Both the position numbers and the translations under genes were made by a program. DNA of 64,000 nucleotides from Rhodopirellula islandica (GTDB taxonomy: Bacteria > Planctomycetota > Planctomycetia > Pirellulales > Pirellulaceae), in assembly GCF_001027925.1 (NCBI RefSeq), contig NZ_LECT01000017.1, forward strand, positions 433,881 to 497,880, in the 5' to 3' direction. Positions 34,793 through 42,554 of the stretch are shown piece by piece. The notes under the pieces were generated by a model, which searched no databases, was not told the DNA's origin, and was given only the letters and a program-made list of their open reading frames with translations. Within the stretch, counting starts at the first letter, position 1; each line of letters begins with the position of its first letter.

Positions 34793-35977
34793 TCATGACA
34801 GTTCCCCTCGAAACGCCCGGTGTTGGAGGGAAGCGAAGAGTTGGTCGAGCTCACCAAGTGAAGTCTCGTGCTTCGCAATTAGCTCTTCCGATGAATGCAG
34901 TCGCTCGCAGAATGCCTTTTGCAAATCAACAGGTGGCAACGCGAACACCAGCTTAGAAAGCTGTGTTGCAGTTAGCTGCGGCACTGCTCCGCCATGCCCA
35001 ATTCGCTTGAACTGATCTTTGGCTTGCTTTGTGGTCAACATCGCATGGAGAAACCTTGGGAGCGCAGATTCACGAGGGCGGATAATCATCATTTGCGCGT
35101 TGATAAAGCCAGTGTCGTAGTCGGAATCAAAAAGGCAACAACTTCCCAGCGTTCCTCGCAACGTTATTATCAAGTCCATCGGCTTCAGCTTCCCACGCGA
35201 AAGTGACTTGAATTTCTCATGAGTTATGAACACTGCATCACGCAATTCGAGTTGCCTATCAACAATGTTTTTGGTGCTTAGAAAAAGCACTCCTTCCGTC
35301 TTGATGTCATCGCCGCTGGGGTAATTGCTGGAACGATCGCCGTTCTCGAACTGCGCAATCTCAGCCAATGTTGCGCACTGCCAACCCTTTTCGTTGTGAA
35401 TCGGATCGCCGAACATGTCGAGGAAGATGGATTGGGTGAGTTCGTCGAGGAGGGCGAGGGCGGCGCGACGCTTGGCTCGCAACGCCTCCGCCCGATCCAA
35501 GATCTCCGCGATCCGCTTCTGCTCCGAAAGCGGCGGAAGGGGAACTTGAATCTGACGAAGCGATTCAGTTGGAATGTTGTCCGCCGTTGTTCCGCGAACG
35601 TTTGTAAGCAAGTTCCGGGCGTTCGATTGAAGAAACCGAGCAAGATACGTTGCATCTACTTGGTCACTGCAAGTCAGGGCTTTCAAATCCTGATTGATTG
35701 CAACAGGAACCTTGTTGATTCCAATTGGGAATGAATGCTTCAAAACCCCAGAACGAATTACGACGAGAATAGCTCCCGGTGCAATAAGTTTCGCGGTGCT
35801 GTTTTTGATTGCTTCCTCGGTAATGTGATCTTGGGAATCAACAATGTCCCAAAATTTCATGTCCTTCGGAGAAACCCACGGAATCTTTCCTGTGAAGTAT
35901 TCCGGTTTCGCTTTGCTTGGGGTACCGCCACCGCTAATCGTGACAATGTCATCGAGTGGGACTTTAGTGATCGTCAC
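34793..35977 (-). CDS. hsdS: Type I restriction specificity subunit
   Basis: 394 residues from a GTG at 35977 that overlaps the hsdM stop by four bases (GTGA). Two target-recognition domains are present: the first, residues 1-150, starts with VPLDDIVTISGGGTPSK; the second starts after DMFGDPIHNEKGW. They are separated and closed by conserved helices (PLPPLSEQKRIAEILDRAEA and ALPPVDLQKAFCERL). It determines the split DNA sequence recognised by the methylase and the nuclease. The order M-S-R with tight coupling is typical. It is complete, unlike the fragment at 24 kb. Confidence 0.95.
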   Translation of the reverse strand: MTITKVPLDDIVTISGGGTPSKAKPEYFTGKIPWVSPKDMKFWDIVDSQDHITEEAIKNSTAKLIAPGAILVVIRSGVLKHSFPIGINKVPVAINQDLKALTCSDQVDATYLARFLQSNARNLLTNVRGTTADNIPTESLRQIQVPLPPLSEQKRIAEILDRAEALRAKRRAALALLDELTQSIFLDMFGDPIHNEKGWQCATLAEIAQFENGDRSSNYPSGDDIKTEGVLFLSTKNIVDRQLELRDAVFITHEKFKSLSRGKLKPMDLIITLRGTLGSCCLFDSDYDTGFINAQMMIIRPRESALPRFLHAMLTTKQAKDQFKRIGHGGAVPQLTATQLSKLVFALPPVDLQKAFCERLHSSEELIAKHETSLGELDQLFASLQHRAFRGELS

Positions 35978-37512
35978 TTCAGCATCCCCCGCAGTTGCTT
36001 CATGCCTTGGGTGATCTCTTTCTCGATGCTTTCCAACTCATCCAGAATCACTTGCGGTGGGCGATGGTCGACTTCTTCGTGGACGACTTCCTTGTAACGG
36101 TTGATCGACAAGTCGTAACCTTGCTCGACAATGTCCGACTTCGGCACGCAAAAGCTCTGCGCCGTCCGCTCGTTCTTTCTCTCGGATTTGTCCCGCTTGC
36201 TCCATCGCTGCAAAATATCGGGCAAGTTGTTCTTGGCGTGCTCGTCCCCGGTCAGCTTCGCCGTCGGCGCTGGGCCTTGCTTCTCCGGTGGTAACAACTC
36301 GGTACGCTTGTCGTCCAGCGACTTGCCATCAGCCTGCATGTCGTAGAACCAAACGTGCTCGGTGCCGCCCGAGTTGGTTTTGGTGAACAACACGATCGCC
36401 GTCGAGACGCCCGCGTACGGCTTGAACACGCCGCCGGGCATCGAGATGATCCCGTCCAGCTTCTGATCCTCGACCAACATCTTCCGCAGCGTCTTGTGGG
36501 CCTTCGACGAACCGAACAACACGCCGTCGGGGACGATGATCGCCGCGCGGCCACCGGGCTTGAGCAACCGCAGGAACAGCGTCAGAAACAGCAACTCGGT
36601 CTTCTTCGTCTTGACGATTTGCAACAAGTCCTTGGCACAGCTCTCGTAATCCAGCGAGCCAGCGAACGGAGGATTGGCCAGCACCAGCGAGTAGCGTTCT
36701 TCCTCCGCTCCGTGTTCCTGAGCCAACGAGTCGCGGTAGACGATGTCGGGATTCTCCACGCCGTGCAGCAGCATGTTCATGCTGCCGATCCGCAGCATCG
36801 TGCTGTCGAAGTCGAAGCCGTGGAACATGTCGCCATGGAAGTGCTTTTTCAGCTTGGCATCGCGGAGGACTTCGGGATGTTTTTCCCGCAGGTACTCACC
36901 CGCCACGACCAAGAACCCAGCCGTTCCGCAAGCCGGATCGCAGATCACGTCCTTCGGCGTCGGCACGGTCAGTTCCACCATCAATTCGATGATGTGACGC
37001 GGCGTTCGGAATTGCCCGTTCTGTCCCGCTGAAGCGATCTTGCCGAGCATGTATTCGTACAGATCGCCCTTGGTGTCCCGATCCTCCATCGGCACTTGGT
37101 CGATCATGTCCACGACTCGGGCCAGTAGCGCGGGTGTCGGAATCGTGAACCGAGCGTCTTTCATGTGCTTGGTGTACGTCGATCCGTCACCGCCGAGGTT
37201 CCGAAGAAACGGAAAGACGTGTTCGTTGACGACGTCAAACATTTCCTTGGGCTCGAAATGCTTGAACCGCGACCAACGCAGATCGTCGTACGAGCGTTTC
37301 TTTTCGTCCTTGCCCTCGGGGAAGATCCGATTCGCCATCGGCTTCTTGGTGCGGTTCGCTTTGTTCTCTTCCAGCGTGTGCAGATCGTCCAGTCGTTTGA
37401 TGAACAGCAGATACGTGATCTGCTCCATCACCTCCAGTGGATTCGAGATTCCACCCGTCCAAAACGCGTCCCAGAGCCTGTCGACCTTGCTCTTGATTTC
37501 ACCCGTGATCAA
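35974..37512 (-). CDS. hsdM: Type I restriction-modification N6-adenine methylase
   Basis: 512 residues from a TTG at 37512, chosen because GGAG lies seven bases upstream and the protein then begins ITGEIKSKVDRLWDAFW, the usual HsdM start; the 86 codons upstream are non-homologous. The HsdM N-domain (GGISNPLEVMEQITYLLFIK) is followed by the methylase with SAM motif I DPACGTAGFLVVAGEY and catalytic NPPF (SLVLANPPFAG). The C-terminal helices end in a charged segment (ILDELESIEKEITQGM). It methylates adenines at the HsdS-defined site and protects host DNA. It is first in the operon. Confidence 0.95.
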   Translation of the reverse strand: MITGEIKSKVDRLWDAFWTGGISNPLEVMEQITYLLFIKRLDDLHTLEENKANRTKKPMANRIFPEGKDEKKRSYDDLRWSRFKHFEPKEMFDVVNEHVFPFLRNLGGDGSTYTKHMKDARFTIPTPALLARVVDMIDQVPMEDRDTKGDLYEYMLGKIASAGQNGQFRTPRHIIELMVELTVPTPKDVICDPACGTAGFLVVAGEYLREKHPEVLRDAKLKKHFHGDMFHGFDFDSTMLRIGSMNMLLHGVENPDIVYRDSLAQEHGAEEERYSLVLANPPFAGSLDYESCAKDLLQIVKTKKTELLFLTLFLRLLKPGGRAAIIVPDGVLFGSSKAHKTLRKMLVEDQKLDGIISMPGGVFKPYAGVSTAIVLFTKTNSGGTEHVWFYDMQADGKSLDDKRTELLPPEKQGPAPTAKLTGDEHAKNNLPDILQRWSKRDKSERKNERTAQSFCVPKSDIVEQGYDLSINRYKEVVHEEVDHRPPQVILDELESIEKEITQGMKQLRGMLK

Positions 37513-38038
37513 TTCGCTTCTCCATGCGGAACTGGTTGTTGTCTCTTCGACGGTCCCGCACCGTAGCGGATCCCCCCAACCTGGACGCAGAGGTACCCAA
37601 AACGCGGCGAAGGGGCGAGAGCCTATCAAACTTCGGCCCCCCGCAATATGAAGGGATCCGACACCAAAAAAAAGGGACGGGGACACAACTACTAAACACA
37701 TGTCCACAACGAGTGAAGCAACAAACACCTCCGTGACCGTGTTGTTGGAATCCGAAACTGCTTGAAGCACTGCGTTTTATGGCTAAGTGATGCCGGAAAG
37801 AACGTGACAAACGTTCACCTATCGTAGCTGAGCGCTAGTTAATTCTCGAAATCCGAGCGAGAGATGGGTCATTTACTCTCAACCCTGCCTGGTGAGATCG
37901 ATTCGCAATCTTAAATTCGAGTGTTTCATCTCGCAGTGTTGGTAGACGGTTCGCTCTCGCAACGGGGTAGCGGAGCCTGGCTTGATAATTGATTTCGCTT
38001 CTATCAACGCTGCAGACCAATCGGTTGGAAAGCCCCCC
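37513..38038. other. Divergent spacer upstream of hsdM
   Basis: 526 bp. It should carry the promoter of the hsdM-hsdS-hsdR operon and that of the rightward module. It contains an A-rich GGGACGGGGACAC motif near 37677 and a small inverted repeat GAACGT/ACGTTC near 37800-37816. No gene was recognised. Confidence 0.45.
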
Positions 38039-38914
38039 ATGACCCGCCCTGACTCGCCCATGGCTTCGTTGGCAAATGACCTGTACCAGTTGTTCAAGAA
38101 CGAACCGCTGAGGGCACACATCCTGGAGCTTGCCGAGAAGGCACACCGTACACCGCTCATCTACCGACCGATTGAGCCTGCTCTACCTGAGAGTGCAAAA
38201 GAAGGGCTTGAAGGTGCGGAGGATGCCTCATCCAAATTGGTTCCCATTTCAATTGAAAACGCATTGGCCGACGCGGCGATCACGACGGAGGAGCGTGCGG
38301 CGGCTTGGACGGTGGCCTTCTGGCAAGCACACCGACCCGATTATGTCGCCGGCAAGCTAGGTCCCCAGGAAGGTGGTGCGAACAAACTTGTTCAAGGAGA
38401 TCCACTCGATGAGGTCGCCATTTCAGCGAGCGTTTTGCGAATCTATGCCGAACAGTATCTCGAAATCCCAACTGATTCCGGCCAGAGCATGGATGAGGCC
38501 AAGCAAGAAGCCTTGAAAGACTGGATGGAACGTTGGAAGGCGGATCCAACCTATTCCGCTGTTGATATAGACCCTGGAGCCGAAAGCGGATCTCTATCAA
38601 ACACCCAGACGCAACACCAGTGTGGCACTTCGGAAAACGGTGTAGATGCGGATCGCAAGGTTGCGTTCGACGCGTGCTACCCCTCAGAACAAAAAGCCTA
38701 TCTCTCCTACAGGCTGGCTATAGCCAAGAAAGGCCGCCCATTAGAAGACCGCGATGCTTGGGAAGCACTGAGGGAAAACGACTGGTCGGAAGACTTCACT
38801 GGCCCTCTCGATGGCTACGAAATTCCGGACGACTTTGAAACTTGGTCGAGGCAACTGAGAGTTGCTCGGAAAGCACTACACGAGCAAAAGTACACCTCTC
38901 GCTCTCGTAAATAA
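38039..38914 (+). CDS. Hypothetical protein of the integrative element
   Basis: 291 residues from ATG 38039; the upstream TTG at 37982 is less likely. The N-terminal 190 residues are acidic and helical (SLANDLYQLFKNEPLRAHIL, TTEERAAAWTVAFWQAHRPD). After a low-complexity linker the last 85 residues form a compact module (YLSYRLAIAKKGRPLEDRDA, then DDFETWSRQLRVARKAL) with a helix-turn-helix look; similar tails occur in hypothetical proteins beside excisionase genes in planctomycete elements, as far as I recall. It precedes the AlpA-like gene by 190 bp. A regulatory or DNA-binding role is inference. Confidence 0.65.
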   Translation: MTRPDSPMASLANDLYQLFKNEPLRAHILELAEKAHRTPLIYRPIEPALPESAKEGLEGAEDASSKLVPISIENALADAAITTEERAAAWTVAFWQAHRPDYVAGKLGPQEGGANKLVQGDPLDEVAISASVLRIYAEQYLEIPTDSGQSMDEAKQEALKDWMERWKADPTYSAVDIDPGAESGSLSNTQTQHQCGTSENGVDADRKVAFDACYPSEQKAYLSYRLAIAKKGRPLEDRDAWEALRENDWSEDFTGPLDGYEIPDDFETWSRQLRVARKALHEQKYTSRSRK

Positions 38915-39103
38915 GCTGATGTTCGAACCGGAGAGAACCGGAGAAATGAAAAATTTATCCTGTAGCTGTTTAGGCGTCTTTCCCAGGCATTCACCGACGT
39001 AGACCGGAGAATTTCGCTGTCCGGTTCCTGGGTTGTAGAGGCGAACATTGGCAATCGCAGTCCGCGATAGTGTTCGCCTGACCAACAACCAGGAATTCAT
39101 CAG

Positions 39104-39352
39104 ATGGTCGAAAAAACCAGCCTGGGCGAATCAATCGAAGATGGACATGGGCGTTCGCTGCTGTCCGTTACAGATGTCGCCGAAAACTACTTGAATTGCT
39201 CTCCGCGACACATCCGTCGCCTCGTTGATTCAGGCCGCATGCCCCGCCCAATCAAGCTTGGGGCACTTAGTCGCTTTCAACGCTCAGTGATCGAAAAGTG
39301 GATCGAAGATGGATGTCCCGATGTCCGTCGCAAAAAATGGAGTGCTCGCTAA
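39104..39352 (+). CDS. AlpA/excisionase-type helix-turn-helix protein
   Basis: 82 residues. LLSVTDVAENYLNCSPRHIR, RLVDSGRMPRPIKLG, then RFQRSVIEKWIEDGCP is the compact winged-helix layout of AlpA and MerR-like excisionases. In P4-like satellites AlpA activates integrase transcription; in other elements such proteins act as recombination directionality factors. Its TAA stop overlaps the ATG of the primase gene (TAATG), so the two are translationally coupled, and excision or gene control is probably tied to replication. Confidence 0.85.
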   Translation: MVEKTSLGESIEDGHGRSLLSVTDVAENYLNCSPRHIRRLVDSGRMPRPIKLGALSRFQRSVIEKWIEDGCPDVRRKKWSAR

Positions 39353-42129
39353 TGATCATTCCACCAAACGGTTCGAAGCCTCGCCGGAAGCAGGCTGTCA
39401 ACAAACCGAAGTCTCGCTTGCCGTTGTCCCGAGACATCGTGTCCGCCGGTAGTGGCCAATGGGTCTCCTTGCTTCAAAAAGCGGGGATGCCTGCTGAATG
39501 CCTCAATGGTCGTCAACAACCCTGCCCAAAGTGCGGCGGTGAAGATCGATTCAATGCTTCCAAAGACGTGAACGTCACGGGCGCCGTGTTCTGTCGCCAT
39601 TGTTTCAAGGACAAGTCAACCAAACCGATCCGCCCAGGCAACGGAATTGCAACCGTCGCGTGGTTGCAAGGAATCGAGTATCTGGACGCGAAGAAATGGG
39701 TGGCAACTCAGCTTGGGATGACCATTGAAGGACCGATCCAACAAGTTGACATCATCACCGCGACGGCTCGTGACAAACGGATGCCAGTCGAAGCGTTCAA
39801 GCAATTCGGCGTGAAGAAAGCCAAACGGGGCCGCGGTTGCATCGAAGTTTGCCGGATCGACGTGTACGACGAAACCGGCCAAGTTCATTCGTATTTTGAC
39901 CTGCGCCCGGGCGAAAAAGGCTGGGTCAAGAAGGGCAAGGGCTCAAGCGGTTTGTTCTTTCCCGGTCGCTTGCCCAAACCCGGTGAAAAATGGTTGGCAG
40001 TCGAAGGCGTGAAAGATGCCGCTGCGTTGGTTAGCATGGGTTTCAATGCCTTCGGTTACGTCGGCAATCGCATGGACCCGAAATACGCTCGATTGTTCGA
40101 GGGTGTGGATGTGATTGTCGTTCCCGATTTGGACACCGCCGGTATCACAGGAGCCGATCTCACAGCCGGCAATCTACTGGGCATTGCGACATCTGTCGCT
40201 GTCGCTCGCTTGCCGGGCACAGTGAAGGACAAAGCCGGGGAGGATGTTCGTGACGTCCTTCAGAAACCAGATGGTGAAAAGCAAGTTCGTGAAGCGATTG
40301 AAGCGGCAAAGCCGTGGAGCCCCAGCGATGCCGACGAAGCCGATGATCAACGGCCGAAAGTCATCGTCACAATGAATGAAGCCGAAGTCACCGATGAAGT
40401 GATTTGCCGTCTCGGAAAGCTCGGCTTGGAAACACCTTGGATCGAACCAAAAGACTCTCAAGCGATTTCGGTTTTCGTTCGTGGGGGCATGTTGGTTCAA
40501 CTCGTCAAATCCGACGACGTGAATCTGCAAGGGTGTTTGACTATCCGTGATCTGCCGCCGTGCTTGGTTCGTGAACGAATCACGCAGGCGGTTCAATTGG
40601 TGACGGAGAAAGAGATCGGAGACGAAGCAGAACTCAAACCGACACGCCCGCCTGGCTGGTTGGTCGACGCGATCGTGCGACGCGGAAGCTTTGGCGGTGC
40701 GGTGCGTCCGTTGTCGGGCATCATCGAATCGCCCACGATTCGCGTCGACGGCTCGATCCTGCAAACACCGGGTTACGATCAGCAAACCGGCTTGCTCTTT
40801 CACCCGTCAGCTAACTTCCCTGCGGTGCCGGAGAATCCAACGAAGGCTGATGCAGCGAAGGCGATGACGGCTCTGCTGGACGTGCTGGCAGACTTCCCGA
40901 TGTTCGAGGATGCCGACCGCTCGGCTTGGGTTTCGATGGTGCTGTCGATGATCGGTCGTGCCTGCGTCGCTGGTTATGTTCCGTTGTTCGCTGTGACTGC
41001 CAACACTCGCGGTGCGGGCAAGTCACTGCTGGTCGACGCTGCAACGCTGATTGCCTATGGCCACCGTGCGGCTCGTAAGGCCTTCACCCGCGATGACGAT
41101 GAAATGCGGAAGACGATCACGGCGGTTGCTATTGGTGCTGTGCCGTCGGTGCTGTTCGACAACCTGGATATTCAGTTGGGTGGTGCGTCGCTCGATGCCG
41201 CGATCACGTCGTCAACGTGGTCGGATCGCGTGCTGGGGCAATCTCGCATGACGGGTGACCTGCCAATGCGGACGGTTTGGGCCGCGACCGGTAACAACAT
41301 GGCTTTCGGATCGGATGTTGGCCGACGGGTTCTTCCTATCCGGTTGCAATCGCCGTTGGAAACACCGGAGGACCGAACCGGGTTCGCGCACCCTGATCTG
41401 CTTTCGTGGATTGAAGCCGATCGCCCGCGATTGGCGGTCGCTGCGTTGACGATCCTGCGGGCCTATTTCGTCGCCGGTTGTCCTATGCAACCCAACGGGG
41501 ACTGGGGTTCGTTCGAAAACTGGTCAGCAACGATTCGCGGGGCAATTGTTTGGGCCGGTGGGGCGGATCCTTTGCCGACTCGGGCGACTGCTCTTGCCTC
41601 AGATGATACGGCTGCGTTGCTCGGCAAATTGATCGCCGGCATTGAAACTGCCGAGCCTTCGGGAATTGGTTTGACGGTGAAGGAGATTCAAGTCAAGACG
41701 TTCGGAAGCCAAGCAGACTACCAACAACACGAAGTGTTGGCTGAGGCGGTGTTCGAGATTTGCGGCGAACACTTCAACGCCCACAAACTTGGTCGCCGGA
41801 TTCGCGGCATGAAGGGTCGTGTTCACAACGGAAAGTTCATCGACGACGATTCGGCCGGCGGTGGCGTGAAGCGTTGGCGAGTTCGCAGTGCCGAAAGTGG
41901 GTTCGGTGGGTTTGGTGGGTCTAACTCGACTCGCTCGGAATTGGAATCCGAGTTGTCGCACAGCGGTGCCGCTGATCTTCCTTGCGACAACCAACAAATA
42001 AACCGCAACCAACCCGAAACAAACCCCTCTAACCCACCAGACCCACCCGACAATGATTCTACATCGTCGACGGGCGGCCTTTTTGAGCAAGAGACTTCCT
42101 CCGGAACCGAATCGGAGTGGGAATTTTGA
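39352..42129 (+). CDS. Primase-helicase of the integrative element
   Basis: 925 residues from ATG 39352. Residues about 58-82 form a zinc-binding primase domain (CPKCGGEDRFN ... FCRHC). A TOPRIM-like region follows at 210-300 (WLAVEGVKDAAALVSMG, VIVVPDLDTAG). The C-terminal half has an NTPase core with Walker A ANTRGAGKSLLVDAA near 549 and Walker B SVLFDNLDI near 598, then GRRVLPIRL. The tail (840-925) is Ser/Pro/Asn-rich and disordered. This is the alpha-protein/DnaG-helicase plan of P4-type satellites and integrative elements and implies replication of the excised circle. The origin was not found. Confidence 0.85.
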   Translation: MIIPPNGSKPRRKQAVNKPKSRLPLSRDIVSAGSGQWVSLLQKAGMPAECLNGRQQPCPKCGGEDRFNASKDVNVTGAVFCRHCFKDKSTKPIRPGNGIATVAWLQGIEYLDAKKWVATQLGMTIEGPIQQVDIITATARDKRMPVEAFKQFGVKKAKRGRGCIEVCRIDVYDETGQVHSYFDLRPGEKGWVKKGKGSSGLFFPGRLPKPGEKWLAVEGVKDAAALVSMGFNAFGYVGNRMDPKYARLFEGVDVIVVPDLDTAGITGADLTAGNLLGIATSVAVARLPGTVKDKAGEDVRDVLQKPDGEKQVREAIEAAKPWSPSDADEADDQRPKVIVTMNEAEVTDEVICRLGKLGLETPWIEPKDSQAISVFVRGGMLVQLVKSDDVNLQGCLTIRDLPPCLVRERITQAVQLVTEKEIGDEAELKPTRPPGWLVDAIVRRGSFGGAVRPLSGIIESPTIRVDGSILQTPGYDQQTGLLFHPSANFPAVPENPTKADAAKAMTALLDVLADFPMFEDADRSAWVSMVLSMIGRACVAGYVPLFAVTANTRGAGKSLLVDAATLIAYGHRAARKAFTRDDDEMRKTITAVAIGAVPSVLFDNLDIQLGGASLDAAITSSTWSDRVLGQSRMTGDLPMRTVWAATGNNMAFGSDVGRRVLPIRLQSPLETPEDRTGFAHPDLLSWIEADRPRLAVAALTILRAYFVAGCPMQPNGDWGSFENWSATIRGAIVWAGGADPLPTRATALASDDTAALLGKLIAGIETAEPSGIGLTVKEIQVKTFGSQADYQQHEVLAEAVFEICGEHFNAHKLGRRIRGMKGRVHNGKFIDDDSAGGGVKRWRVRSAESGFGGFGGSNSTRSELESELSHSGAADLPCDNQQINRNQPETNPSNPPDPPDNDSTSSTGGLFEQETSSGTESEWEF

Positions 42130-42419
42130 CCGCCGCCACTGTCATCGCGGAATTATCCTCGATAGGCGTTAGGGTGGCTTATTCGGGTCCAGGCAAGCTT
42201 CGTTTGATCGTGGACTCCGGCGAAGTGCCGGACGAAGCAAAGGCGATTGCCAGCAATCACAAGCCCGAATTGCTCGAACACCTGCGTCCCAACTGTCGGC
42301 CGCACAACAATCCCGACAACTACATCGACACGCCGGCACAAGGCCGGCCGGGCTGGATTCGATCGACATGCCGCGTTTGCGGTTGCTTCATCGGATACCG
42401 CCCAATCGCAGGCCGATAG
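42117..42419 (+). CDS. Small protein with TubC-like N-terminus
   Basis: 100 residues if read from GTG 42117, which overlaps the primase end by 13 bp; TTG 42126 (TTGA overlap) is equally possible. The first 50 residues (TVIAELSSIGVRVAYSGPGK, IVDSGEVPDEAKAIASNHKP, ELLEHL) follow the TubC N-terminal docking-domain pattern, and the last 20 have CRVCGCFIGYRP, which could bind metal. Such small genes often follow primase genes in integrative elements; the docking role known from polyketide synthases is probably not relevant. It may bind the primase. Confidence 0.65.
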   Translation: MGILTAATVIAELSSIGVRVAYSGPGKLRLIVDSGEVPDEAKAIASNHKPELLEHLRPNCRPHNNPDNYIDTPAQGRPGWIRSTCRVCGCFIGYRPIAGR

Positions 42420-42554
42420 CATCGGTCGCGTCCAAACAAATAGAAACGGTATGATGCATATTGCGACGGCTAGGGTAGCTCCCGAAAAGTTGGCATCACC
42501 ACCGATCTGCCGTCGCTCTTTAATTCAATGGTGAATGTGAAAAGGTGAAACACA

